Source of the DNA: Actinomyces radicidentis
GTDB taxonomy: Bacteria; Actinomycetota; Actinomycetes; Actinomycetales; Actinomycetaceae
Reading direction: 5' to 3'
Assembly: GCF_001553565.1 (NCBI RefSeq)
Contig: NZ_CP014228.1
Location: 2,480,001 to 2,544,000 of the forward strand
DNA: 64,000 bases
The notes under the pieces are model-generated. The model ran no database searches, had not been told where the DNA came from, and saw only the letters and a program-made list of their open reading frames with translations. Positions 33,575-41,664 of this stretch are shown in pieces (positions within the stretch are counted from its first letter, which is position 1; each line of letters opens with the position of its first letter). Position numbers and translations under genes: made by a program.

Positions 33575-34332
33575 CGGAGGGCCTCCGTCGTGCTCGCGGC
33601 GGTGCGGCCGGTGACGAGGGCGAGGTAGGCGTCCTCGAGGCTCGTCGAGCTGGTCCGGTCCGCCAGCCCGTCCAGCGGGCCCTCGTAGACGAGACGACCG
33701 CCCACGAGGACGCCGACGTCGTCGGCCATGCGGGCCATCTCCCCGAGCTGGTGGCTGGAGACGATCACGGTGCGCCCGGCGCGGGCGAGGGAACGCAGCA
33801 GGTCGCGCAGCTCGATGATGCCCTGCGGGTCCAGCCCGTTCTGCGGCTCGTCGAGGATGAGGACCTCCGGGTCCGTCAGCAGCGCCATCGCGAGGGCGAG
33901 GCGCATCCGCATCCCGGTGGAGAAGCCCCTGGCGCGCTTGCGACCCGTCCCGGCCAGGCCCACCGCGGCGAGCACGGGGTCGATGACCGCCGGGTCGGTG
34001 CCGGTCAGGCGGCAGTGGACCAGGAGGTTCCCGCGGGCGGAGAGCTGCGGGAAGAGGGCGGGGCCGTTGATGGAGGCGCCCACGTGCCGCAGGGCCTCCC
34101 GGCTCCACGGGCGCCCGAGGACCTCCACGCTGCCCGAGTCCGCGCGCAGCAGCCCGAGGGCCACGGACAGGGTCGTGGACTTCCCGGCGCCGTTGGGACC
34201 CAGGAGCGCGTAGACGCGGCCCGGCCGCGCGGTGAGGTCGAGGCCGTCGAGGACACGCTGGCGGCCGTAGGAGCAGGTGACGCCGCGCAGGGCGAGGCCG
34301 GCGGGGACGGTGGGGGACGGTGCTGTCGTCAT
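33571..34332 (-). CDS. ABC transporter ATP-binding protein (drug/peptide exporter type)
   Basis: The 253-residue ATPase drives the permease that overlaps its end. LLGPNGAGKSTT (Walker A, 45-53), a degenerate signature FSTGMRMRLALAMALL in place of LSGGQ, Walker B VLILDEPQNGLDP and the switch His in VIVSSHQLGEMA are all visible. The short form with a signature starting S-T-G-M is typical of CcmA/NatA/BcrA-type exporters. A gap of 162 bases, with GC-rich hairpins, separates it from the response regulator gene upstream, so it may have its own promoter under control of that regulator. Confidence 0.92.
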   Translation of the reverse strand: MTTAPSPTVPAGLALRGVTCSYGRQRVLDGLDLTARPGRVYALLGPNGAGKSTTLSVALGLLRADSGSVEVLGRPWSREALRHVGASINGPALFPQLSARGNLLVHCRLTGTDPAVIDPVLAAVGLAGTGRKRARGFSTGMRMRLALAMALLTDPEVLILDEPQNGLDPQGIIELRDLLRSLARAGRTVIVSSHQLGEMARMADDVGVLVGGRLVYEGPLDGLADRTSSTSLEDAYLALVTGRTAASTTEALR

Positions 34333-34494
34333 GGCTCCAGCGTCGTCGGCGTCGGCGGGCCGCGGATCCCCCGTGGGGACCGCGCTCGCGGGCGGTCTCG
34401 GCGGCCGGCCTCCCCCCTGAGGGGGAGACGGCGCGCGCCGACGGCGGTGGGGCGCCCGACCCGGCAGGGGCCGGGCACGGTCCCGGGCCGGCGC
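34333..34494 (-). other. intergenic stretch with GC-rich hairpins
   Basis: This gap between the response regulator gene and the ABC operon contains the short inverted repeats CTCCCC/GGGGAG near 34410 and CCCGGC/GCCGGG near 34460. They could form a weak terminator for the two-component operon. No clear promoter box was recognised. Confidence 0.3.
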
Positions 34495-35295
34495 TCACAC
34501 GGTGACGAGCCCCGTGCGGTAGGCGTGGACGATGAGCTCGACGCGGTTGCGGCAGCCCGTCTTCCCCAGGACCGCCTTGACGTGAGTCTTCACCGTGGAC
34601 TCCGCCAGGAAGGGGCGCTCGCCGATCTCGAGGTTGGACAGCCCCTCGCACACGAGGGCGAGGACGTCGCTCTCGCGGCACGTGAGGGGCTCGTGGAGGG
34701 CGGTCGCGGTGGCGGTCGACGGCGCCGTGGCGGGTGCGGCCGGCGCCCGCGGGACGTCGGCCGGTGCGCTCGCGGTCTCGGGGCGCTCCGGGGCCCCGGC
34801 TGCCGCCGTGCCGGGATCAGCGGGTGCGGCGTCGTCGCCGAGGTGGGCGAGCACTGTGCCGGTGATGGCCGGGTCGAGCCAGGAGCCGCCCGCGGCCACC
34901 GTGCGCGCGGCCTGGTGGAGGACGGCGGGGCTCGCGTCCTTGAGGAGGAAGCCGCGCGCGCCGGAGCGCAGGGCGCCGAGGATGAGGTCCTCGTCGTCGA
35001 AGGTGGTGAGGACGAGGACGGGTGCTCCCGCGAGCGCCGGGTCACGGCGGACCTCCCGAAGGACACCGAGGCCGTCGAGGACGGGCATGCGGATGTCGAG
35101 GAGGACGAGGTCGATCCCGCCCGGGCGGGATCGCATGGCCGCGAGGGCCGCGGCGCCGTCGGCCGCCGTGGCGACGACCTCGAGGTCCTCCTGGGAGTCC
35201 AGGAGCATCTGGAAGGCGCTGCGGAGCAGATCCTGGTCGTCGACGAGGAGGATGCGCACGGGGTGCTGCGGGTGCGTGGGGGCGGCGTCGATCAT
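34495..35295 (-). CDS. response regulator, NarL/LuxR family
   Basis: This 266-residue transcription factor has a receiver domain (about 13-130; RILLVDDQDLLRSAF, phosphate-accepting Asp67 in LLDIRMP, Lys in FLLKDAS) and a C-terminal LuxR-type helix-turn-helix (about 205-266; LTCRESDVLALVCEGLSNLEIGE, STVKTHVKAVLGKTG). Between them is an unusually long Ala/Pro/Thr-rich linker of about 50 residues. Its start overlaps the histidine kinase stop by four bases. The likely targets are the kinase operon itself and the ABC exporter genes downstream; that is inferred from position. Confidence 0.95.
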   Translation of the reverse strand: MIDAAPTHPQHPVRILLVDDQDLLRSAFQMLLDSQEDLEVVATAADGAAALAAMRSRPGGIDLVLLDIRMPVLDGLGVLREVRRDPALAGAPVLVLTTFDDEDLILGALRSGARGFLLKDASPAVLHQAARTVAAGGSWLDPAITGTVLAHLGDDAAPADPGTAAAGAPERPETASAPADVPRAPAAPATAPSTATATALHEPLTCRESDVLALVCEGLSNLEIGERPFLAESTVKTHVKAVLGKTGCRNRVELIVHAYRTGLVTV

Positions 35296-36692
35296 CGGGC
35301 GTCCTTGTCAGGGGTGGACGGGGAGGGGCCGGCGGGAGCAGGGGCTCCCGGCCGGGGCTCAGCGTGGATCGAGGGGGCTGTGCTCACGGGCACGGTGGCG
35401 GTGAGCGCGAAGACGCGGCTGCCGGCCTCGTCACGGGCGCCGGCCTCGAGCGAGCCGCCGACGAGCCGCATGCGCTCACGCAGCCCGTCGAGGCCCGTGC
35501 CGGATCCGGGCGAGGGGCGGGGGCCGTCCTCGGGGAGCGGGTTGACGACCTCGACGGCGCATCGACCGGCGTCGATCGTGACGCGCAGACGGGCGGATCC
35601 GTCGCCGTGGCGCAGGGCGTTCGCGAGCGCCTCCTGGACGGCGCGGAGGACGGCGAGGCGCTGCGTGCGAGTCCACTCCGCGTCGGCCCGCGCCAGCTCG
35701 TCGTCGCCCGGCAGCGCGGCGTCGAGACGGAGACCGGCCTCACGCGCGCCGTCGACGGCGGTGCGCAGGGCGGCGAGGCTCGCCCTCGGCTCCACGTCGC
35801 CCACTCCGCGCAGAAGGCGGACGAGCTCTCGCACCTCGCGCAGGGAGGAGTCGGCGGTCGACTCGATGAGGCCCAAGGCCCTGGCCTCGTTCGCCTCGCC
35901 CCCGACCGCGAGCCCCGTGGCCGCCTGGACCTTGATGGCGGTGAGGGAGTGGCCGAGCAGGTCGTGGAGCTCTCGCGCCAGGAGGAGGCGCTCCTCGGCG
36001 GCGGCGGCCTCACGCGCGCCCTCGCGCTCGGCGTCGAGCTCCCGGTACCTGTCCTCGAGGCGCCGCCGCCGCGTCGAGGCATCGAGCGCGGTGAGCGCGA
36101 CGGCGAGCAGGCAGACCGCGTCGGCGAGCACGACCGTGATGAGCACGCCGCCCGACCCGTCGATCGCCGCGGAGCCCGGTCGCGCCGCGAACGCGGGTGA
36201 GAAGCGGTGCAGGACCACCGGGTTCGCGAGGCTGCCGACGACCGCGAGGACGAGGGCTGCCAGAGACCAGCGCGGGCCGCCGTCCCAGCGGATGACGGCG
36301 TGGACGGCGAGGAGCGCGACCAGGGACACGGGGGACAGACCCAGCGTGACGGGGGAGACGGCGATGAGGAGCCCGCAGGCGGCGAGCGCTGTCGCGGTGA
36401 CGGCCATCGACAGGCGGACCGCACGTCTCCGCAGGACCTGGGCGAGTCCGATGACAACCGTGAGGACGACGTCGGCGACGTAGGCCCAGTGAGGTCCGAA
36501 CCGGGTGATGAGGCTGGAGTCGACCAGCGCGACGAGGAGGACGAGAACGCCGATGACGACGTCGACGGCGGGGACGGCCCACTTCGAGGCGGCCGGCCCG
36601 AGGAGGGCGCACCGCCGCCGCCAGTCGGTGGCGTAGGCGCGGGCCTCCAGGTCGCGCGCGGTGACCGGTGCGCGGTCCTGGCTGCGGGTCAT
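35292..36692 (-). CDS. sensor histidine kinase, NarL-partner type (HisKA_3)
   Basis: The 466-residue kinase has several N-terminal membrane segments (about 38-205), then a dimerisation/phosphoacceptor domain LLARELHDLLGHSLTAI with His243, and an HATPase domain with QEALANALRHG (N box) and GSGTGLDGLRERMRLVGG (G boxes). It lacks a sizeable extracellular domain, so it probably senses its signal in or at the membrane. It starts seven bases after the DUF3866 gene and overlaps the response regulator gene by four, placing all three in one operon. Signal unknown. Confidence 0.94.
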   Translation of the reverse strand: MTRSQDRAPVTARDLEARAYATDWRRRCALLGPAASKWAVPAVDVVIGVLVLLVALVDSSLITRFGPHWAYVADVVLTVVIGLAQVLRRRAVRLSMAVTATALAACGLLIAVSPVTLGLSPVSLVALLAVHAVIRWDGGPRWSLAALVLAVVGSLANPVVLHRFSPAFAARPGSAAIDGSGGVLITVVLADAVCLLAVALTALDASTRRRRLEDRYRELDAEREGAREAAAAEERLLLARELHDLLGHSLTAIKVQAATGLAVGGEANEARALGLIESTADSSLREVRELVRLLRGVGDVEPRASLAALRTAVDGAREAGLRLDAALPGDDELARADAEWTRTQRLAVLRAVQEALANALRHGDGSARLRVTIDAGRCAVEVVNPLPEDGPRPSPGSGTGLDGLRERMRLVGGSLEAGARDEAGSRVFALTATVPVSTAPSIHAEPRPGAPAPAGPSPSTPDKDAR

Positions 36693-36699
36693 GACGGCC

Positions 36700-37920
36700 T
36701 CACCGGACCGCGGCCGGCGTGCCCGCGCTGTGGGCGAGCAGGTCGGCGGCGTGGCGACCGGCTGCCGCCGCGGCGAGGAAGGCGGACTCGTCCTCCTCCA
36801 GACCGCGGCCCATCGTGGACAGACGGACGCCTGTGGCCTCCTCCATGGCGATCAGCGCCCCGAGGAGGCCCTCGGTGCCGACCTCGACGAGCCGGTGGGG
36901 CACAGCGCCGGGGCGCGCCTGCCCGAGCGGGGCGGCCTCGGCGCGCACGCGCTGCCCGAAGGCGCCCGGCAGGGCCGGCACGACGACGTCGGCGGCGGCC
37001 CGCGCGACCCGGCCGTAGGCGGTGAGCGAGTGGTGCGAGACGCCGCGGTGCCGCTCGCGCGGGTCGGCGTCGGAGACCCGCAGGCAGGCGACGGGGCGGC
37101 CGCCGAGGGTCGCGACGGCGTCGACGGCCTCGCCGCAGGCGACGCCGGAGAAGCCCCAGGGCGTGTCCGTGCCGAGGTTGCCCGGGCCCTGGATGACGAC
37201 GACGACCTCGGCGTGCATGACGTGGACCGCAGCGAGGAGGGCGTTGTGAAGGCTCACGGCCTCGAGGTCGCCGCCCCAGGCCTGGCCGGCCGTGACGGTG
37301 CCGTCGAGCCACCCGGCCCCGGTGAGGGAGGCGACGGCACGGGAGTAGGCGAGGGGGAGCGCTCCACCGTCGGTCATGACGTAGGCGACACGCGGAGGCG
37401 TCGTCCCGTGCGCGCCGTCCATTGCGCGAGGGATGGTGCTCGTACTGGGGGAGCGCAGTCCCGCGAGGACCGCCGGCAGGCTCGAGTGGAGGTCCGCGAC
37501 GACGACGGGGGCGCCGTCGAGCCCGAGCTCGCTCACCGGCGCGCTGAGGAGCTCGTGGTGCTCCGTGCCCTGCTCGTCGACGCCGGTGATCATGACCTGG
37601 TCCGGCATGTAGCGGGCCTTGACGAGGTGGCCCTCGCGCGGACCGTCCACCGGAAGCACGTCGAGCCGGGCGCTCACCATGGCGTGCCCTCCGGTGCCGA
37701 GCGCGCGGTCCAGGGCGGAGACCTCGAGGCGCACGCGCTCGCCTGGCTCGGGCAGGCCGGTGACCTGCTCGTAGGCGACGGCACGGCGCTCCTCTCCGGG
37801 CAGGAGAGAGCCGGCGCCCTCGGGCGCCGCCGAGAGGCGGACGGCGAGCTCGGCGCAGCGGCGCCCCTCCGGCCCCCAGGACCGTCGTAGGGCCAGCACC
37901 TCGCCGTCGCGCCACATCAT
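36700..37920 (-). CDS. DUF3866 family protein
   Basis: This 406-residue protein matches the actinobacterial DUF3866 family, which has no known function. Visible sequence includes HLVKARYMPDQVMITGVDEQG, VVVADLHSSLPAVLAGL, RVAYVMTDGGALPLAYSRAV, VVVIQGPGNLGTDTPWGFSGV and RERHRGVSHHSLTAYGRV, so the C-terminal half has conserved Gly-rich and His-containing loops that could form an active site. The ATG at 37920 is chosen over the GTG at 37926 because a leaderless -10 box lies seven bases before it. It heads an operon with the kinase and response regulator and is divergent from pafB. Confidence 0.85.
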   Translation of the reverse strand: MMWRDGEVLALRRSWGPEGRRCAELAVRLSAAPEGAGSLLPGEERRAVAYEQVTGLPEPGERVRLEVSALDRALGTGGHAMVSARLDVLPVDGPREGHLVKARYMPDQVMITGVDEQGTEHHELLSAPVSELGLDGAPVVVADLHSSLPAVLAGLRSPSTSTIPRAMDGAHGTTPPRVAYVMTDGGALPLAYSRAVASLTGAGWLDGTVTAGQAWGGDLEAVSLHNALLAAVHVMHAEVVVVIQGPGNLGTDTPWGFSGVACGEAVDAVATLGGRPVACLRVSDADPRERHRGVSHHSLTAYGRVARAAADVVVPALPGAFGQRVRAEAAPLGQARPGAVPHRLVEVGTEGLLGALIAMEEATGVRLSTMGRGLEEDESAFLAAAAAGRHAADLLAHSAGTPAAVR

Positions 37921-37927
37921 GGAGGTC

Positions 37928-37933
37928 ACCCTA
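37928..37933 (-). promoter_or_regulatory. -10 box of a leaderless promoter for the DUF3866 operon
   Basis: On the minus strand, TAGGGT is followed by seven bases and ATG at 37920. Confidence 0.55.
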
Positions 37934-38099
37934 TCCGGGGCGCTCGCCCCGTCCCCCGCCCGGGAGCGGCGCGCGGCGCGCACCGCGGGGTCTCGGCGCC
38001 CGGCCGCAGGGACGCTGGAGCGCAAGGGCGCCAGGGCGCGGCTGTCGGGCGTGACGAACGCGTGTTCGACTCCTCGGCGCGCACACCGCCGCGACCCCC

Positions 38100-38105
38100 T
38101 ACGCT
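38100..38105 (+). promoter_or_regulatory. -10 box of a leaderless promoter for pafB
   Basis: TACGCT is followed by seven bases and GTG at 38113, where the family N terminus begins. It lies 167 bases from the divergent promoter of the DUF3866 operon. Confidence 0.6.
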
Positions 38106-38112
38106 GTGCGAC

Positions 38113-39099
38113 GTGAAGACCCCGTCCGCCGTGCCCGCCGAGGAGCGCCAGGTCAACCTGCTCCTTGCCCTGCGCAACACCGCCGCGGGACTCGACCTCG
38201 ACGAGATCCTCACCGGAGTCCACGGCTACGAGGTCGCCCCCGGCGCCGTCACCGACTCGGCCCGCCGCATGTTCGAGCGGGACAAGGAGACCCTGCGCCG
38301 CCTCGGCGTCCCTCTCGTCGCCCTCGAGACCCCGTCCGGCACCCGCTACCGCGTCGACGAGGAGGACTACGCCCTCCCCGAGGTGACCCTCACGGGCGCC
38401 CAGTCCGCCGCGCTCGACCTCGCCGCCTCCGCCTGGCGCGACGGCACTCTGCCGACGACCGCCCGCCACGCCCTCACCAAGCTTCGCGCCGTCACCGACG
38501 ACGACGCCGAGCCCGGTGTCCTCCCCGACCTCTCCGTCGACCTGTCCGGTCAGGAGATCCCCGACGTCCTCGTCGCCGCCGTGCACGACCGCCGCCGCGT
38601 CGCCTTCGACTACACGACCGCCTGGAGCGCCACGACGCGCCGCCGCACGGTCGAGCCCCACGCCCTGCGCCTCGCCGAGGGCGCCTGGTACCTCGACGCC
38701 CTCGACGTCGACCGCGGCGAGCCCCGCACCTTCCGCCTCGCCCGCATCTCCGGATCGATCGAGCCTCTCGGCGAGGCGGGGGCCTTCGCCCCGCCGACCC
38801 GCTCCCGCGTCACCGAGCGCGTCGCCGTGCTCGCCCTCGCGCCCGGCCGGGGCCTCGGCCTGCGACAGCGGGCGCGGCACCCCGAGGCGCTCCCCGTGGC
38901 GGCCGCCCCCGTCCCGTCGGGGGACTGGGACGTCCTCGAGGTCACCTACTCCGACCCCTTCGGCTTCGCCGGCTCGCTCGCCTCCCTCGCCGACGGCGTC
39001 GTCGTCCTGGCGCCCGCGTCCCTGCGCGAGGACGTCCTCGCCCACCTGCGCGGCGCCGCCGCCCTCGCTGCCGGCGGCACCGGCACGGAGGAGGACTGA
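38113..39099 (+). CDS. pafB: WYL-domain transcriptional regulator PafB
   Basis: PafB, with PafC, forms a DNA-binding activator which in mycobacteria controls the LexA/RecA-independent DNA damage response. The 328-residue protein has an N-terminal winged helix (about 7-80, ERQVNLLLALRNTAAGLDLDEIL and MFERDKETLRRLGVP) and a WYL domain (about 160-260), followed by the C-terminal WCX extension. The usual W-Y-L is present as GAWYLDALDVDRGEPRTFRLARI. The pupylation and proteasome genes that often precede pafBC are not in the window; a DUF3866 gene takes that place. pafC follows one base after the stop. Confidence 0.9.
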   Translation: MKTPSAVPAEERQVNLLLALRNTAAGLDLDEILTGVHGYEVAPGAVTDSARRMFERDKETLRRLGVPLVALETPSGTRYRVDEEDYALPEVTLTGAQSAALDLAASAWRDGTLPTTARHALTKLRAVTDDDAEPGVLPDLSVDLSGQEIPDVLVAAVHDRRRVAFDYTTAWSATTRRRTVEPHALRLAEGAWYLDALDVDRGEPRTFRLARISGSIEPLGEAGAFAPPTRSRVTERVAVLALAPGRGLGLRQRARHPEALPVAAAPVPSGDWDVLEVTYSDPFGFAGSLASLADGVVVLAPASLREDVLAHLRGAAALAAGGTGTEED

Positions 39100-39100
39100 C

Positions 39101-40117
39101 ATGGCCCGCCCCAGCTCCACCGACCGCCTCGTCCGGCTCCTCGCCCTGCCCGCCTGGGTCGCCGAGCACGACGGCGCCATCCTCGCCGAGGCCGCCGCCC
39201 ACTTCGGCGTCCCCGCCGAGACCATCGAGGCGGACGTCTCCACCCTGTGGGTCTCCGGTCTGCCCGGCGGCATGCCGGGGGACCTCGTCGACTTCTCCGC
39301 CGACGCCCTCGAGGAGGGCCGTCTCAGTCTCACGCTCCCGCTCGGGCTCGAGCGGCCCGTGAGGCTCTCCCGCGAGGAGGCCTCCTCGCTCCTCCTCTCG
39401 CTGCGCGTCCTGCGCGGCCTCCTCGGCGCCGACGCCGATGCCTCCGCCGCCCTCGCTTCCTGCGAGGAGGTCCTCACCGGGCTCCTCGGCGGCGCCCTCA
39501 GGGAGGAGTCCTCCGCCGCGCCCGTCGACGAGGAGGTCCTCGCCGTCGTCCGCGAGGCTCTCACCGGTCGGCGACGCCTCCACCTCTCCTACGTGTCCGC
39601 CACGGACACCCCCTCCGAGCGCGACGTCGATCCCGTCCGCCTCAGCAGCGACGGCTCCCACCTGTGGCTGCGGGCCTGGTGCCTGAGCGCCAAGGGGGAG
39701 CGCACCTTCCGCCTCGATCGCGTCCGCTCCGCCGCCCTCACCGGCGAGCGGGCCACCGCCCACCGCGTCCGGCGCGGCTCGCGCACCGAGACCGAGGAGG
39801 CAGCCGGCCCAGAGACCGCCACGCTGCTGCTCGCCCCGGGCGGCCGCTGGCTCGCCGAGCAGGTCCCCTGCGACGCCGTCCAGCAGCACGAGGACGGCAC
39901 GGCCCGGGTCACCGTCACCGGTCGCGACCGCACCTGGCTCGTCGGCCTCGCGCTCTCAGCCGGCCGGCACCTCCTCGCCGTCGAGCCGCCCGGCCTCGCC
40001 GCCGAGGTCGCCCGCCGCGCCCGGGAGGCGCTGCGCGCCTACGGCACCGAGGAGTCCGACGCCGCCGGGACCGCGGACCGAGGTCCCCGTCGGGGAGCGG
40101 ACGACGCCGCCGAGTGA
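39101..40117 (+). CDS. pafC: WYL-domain transcriptional regulator PafC
   Basis: This is the partner of PafB in a heterodimeric activator. The 338-residue protein begins with a winged helix (RLVRLLALPAWVAEHDGAIL, VPAETIEADVSTLWVSGLPG), then a WYL domain in which RRRLHLSYVSATDTPSERDVDPVRL leads to HLWLRAWCLSAKGERTFRLDRV. The WYL triad is replaced here by W-L-R-A-W, as is usual in PafC. A Gly/Asp-rich tail follows from about 315. The ATG at 39101 comes one base after the pafB stop; the frame is open far upstream, but only as a shadow of pafB. Confidence 0.9.
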   Translation: MARPSSTDRLVRLLALPAWVAEHDGAILAEAAAHFGVPAETIEADVSTLWVSGLPGGMPGDLVDFSADALEEGRLSLTLPLGLERPVRLSREEASSLLLSLRVLRGLLGADADASAALASCEEVLTGLLGGALREESSAAPVDEEVLAVVREALTGRRRLHLSYVSATDTPSERDVDPVRLSSDGSHLWLRAWCLSAKGERTFRLDRVRSAALTGERATAHRVRRGSRTETEEAAGPETATLLLAPGGRWLAEQVPCDAVQQHEDGTARVTVTGRDRTWLVGLALSAGRHLLAVEPPGLAAEVARRAREALRAYGTEESDAAGTADRGPRRGADDAAE

Positions 40118-40181
40118 GGCGTCCCATACGCCAACGGGTGAACACGTGAGCCCGTGGTCTGGACCCCTCCTGACCTGCCGC

Positions 40182-40187
40182 TAGACT
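40182..40187 (+). promoter_or_regulatory. -10 box for tatA
   Basis: TAGACT lies 50 bases before the ATG of tatA, leaving a leader of about 43 bases with the ribosome site GAAGTAGGA at 40221-40229. The tat genes can therefore be expressed apart from pafBC. Confidence 0.45.
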
Positions 40188-40236
40188 CGATGCGTTCCGA
40201 ACCGAACCAACGTCTACACGGAAGTAGGACATCCTC

Positions 40237-40548
40237 ATGGGAGCCGTGAAGCCCTGGCACTGGATCGTGCTGCTCATCCTCATCCTCCTCATCTTCGGCG
40301 CCAACAAGCTCCCCGAGATCGCCGGCAGCCTCGGCCAGTCGATGAAGGTCTTCAAGAAGGAGGTCAAGGAGCTCCGCGAGGAGGACCAGCCCTCCACCGG
40401 CGCCTCCGCCGTCCCGCCGCAGCAGATCCAGCAGCCGCAGCAGGGCACCTACTACACCCAGCCGACGCAGCAGGGTCAGACCGCCCCGGTCCAGAACCAG
40501 CAGCCGCAGCAGCAGTACCCGACGGACCCCACGACGCCCGCCAGCTGA
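40237..40548 (+). CDS. tatA: Sec-independent protein translocase TatA
   Basis: TatA multimers form the pore of the twin-arginine pathway that exports folded proteins. The 103-residue protein has one membrane helix (WHWIVLLILILLIFGA), the hinge motif FGANKLPEIAGSLGQSMK with the conserved Phe-Gly, an amphipathic helix, and a Gln/Pro-rich cytoplasmic tail. It lies between pafC and tatC as in mycobacteria. At least one likely client lies in this window, the binding protein at 28089 with its twin-arginine-like signal. Confidence 0.96.
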   Translation: MGAVKPWHWIVLLILILLIFGANKLPEIAGSLGQSMKVFKKEVKELREEDQPSTGASAVPPQQIQQPQQGTYYTQPTQQGQTAPVQNQQPQQQYPTDPTTPAS

Positions 40549-40601
40549 ACCGGACCCGGTGACCGGTCCGAGAACCGGCCACCTGGACCATGTCCACGAG
40601 T

Positions 40602-40633
40602 CGGCACGGGTGCGCCAGGGCGCGCCCGTGCCG
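40602..40633 (+). terminator. hairpin between tatA and tatC
   Basis: Arms 40602-40615 and 40620-40633 pair over 14 bp with one G-T pair around the loop CAGG. It may reduce read-through from tatA to tatC, which would favour the excess of TatA over TatC that the pathway needs; that reading is inference. Confidence 0.55.
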
Positions 40634-40673
40634 TCGTGAGCACTGACGAGCACCCGGCGAAGGAGGAGACGGC

Positions 40674-41618
40674 ATGCCGCACATGCCCAAGGTCTCGAAG
40701 GCCAACCGGAAGACGAACCCCGAGGGGGTCATGTCGATCGGCGACCACCTCCGCGAGCTGCGCAACCGTCTCCTGATCGCCGTCGGCGCGATCCTCGTGG
40801 GCGCGGTCGTCGGCTACTTCTTCTCCACCCAGGCCATCAACCTGCTCCAGTCGCCGCTCGAGGCCGTGAGGGCCACGGGGAGGACGGTCAACCTCAACTT
40901 CGACACGCTCACCGGGGCCTTCGACCTCCGCCTGAGGGTGTCCCTGTGGCTCGGCCTCCTCGGCACCTCGCCGATCTGGATCTACCAGCTGTGGGCCTAC
41001 ATGGCTCCGGGCATGACGCGCAAGGAGAAGCGCTACGCCTGGGGATACGGCATCGCGAGCGTCCTGCTCTTCGCCAGCGGCGTCGCCCTCGGCATCCTCA
41101 TCATGCCGCACGCGGTCCTCATCCTCATGGTCTTCCTGCCGACGACCACCTCCGGCCTCCTGCAGTACTCGTACTACTTCTCCTTCGTCATGAGGCTGCT
41201 GCTCGTCTTCGGCATCGCCTTCCTCCTGCCGGAGCTCCTCGTCGCCCTCAACCAGCTCGGCATCCTCAAGGGCAGGACGATGCTCAAGGGCTGGCGCTGG
41301 GCCGTCGTCTTCATCTTCGCCTTCATGGCCGTGGCGAACCCCCTGCCCGACCCCTGGTCGATGATCCTCATGGCCCTGCCGATCTGCGGCCTCTACTTCG
41401 GGGCCTGCTGGCTCTCCATCAGGCACGACAAGCGCCAGGAGAAGAAGAGGGCCAGGCTCGACGCCGAGCTCGACGCCGCCCTCAGCACCCCGAAGCCGAC
41501 GGGCGTCTCCGCGCTGCCCGCCTCGACCCCGCAGACCCAGGCCGCCCCCGCGCTGCCGGCGGCCGAGCAGCCCGGCGCGACGACGGGCGAGCTCCCTCCG
41601 GCCGAGCCGCAGGCCTGA
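40674..41618 (+). CDS. tatC: Sec-independent protein translocase TatC
   Basis: TatC recognises twin-arginine signal peptides at the membrane. The 314-residue protein has six membrane segments between about residues 30 and 245. It shows SIGDHLRELRNRLL at the first cytoplasmic face, SPIWIYQLWAYMAPGMTRKEKRYAW with the conserved loop after segment 2, and the segment FGIAFLLPELLVALNQLGIL containing the essential Glu. The C-terminal tail is Ala/Pro/Gln-rich and cytoplasmic. AGGAGG precedes the ATG at 40674. An alternative start at 40683 would remove only three residues. Confidence 0.96.
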   Translation: MPHMPKVSKANRKTNPEGVMSIGDHLRELRNRLLIAVGAILVGAVVGYFFSTQAINLLQSPLEAVRATGRTVNLNFDTLTGAFDLRLRVSLWLGLLGTSPIWIYQLWAYMAPGMTRKEKRYAWGYGIASVLLFASGVALGILIMPHAVLILMVFLPTTTSGLLQYSYYFSFVMRLLLVFGIAFLLPELLVALNQLGILKGRTMLKGWRWAVVFIFAFMAVANPLPDPWSMILMALPICGLYFGACWLSIRHDKRQEKKRARLDAELDAALSTPKPTGVSALPASTPQTQAAPALPAAEQPGATTGELPPAEPQA

Positions 41619-41664
41619 GCGGTACCACCGCGCCGACCACGAGCCCAGGCACGCCCGCGCCTCC

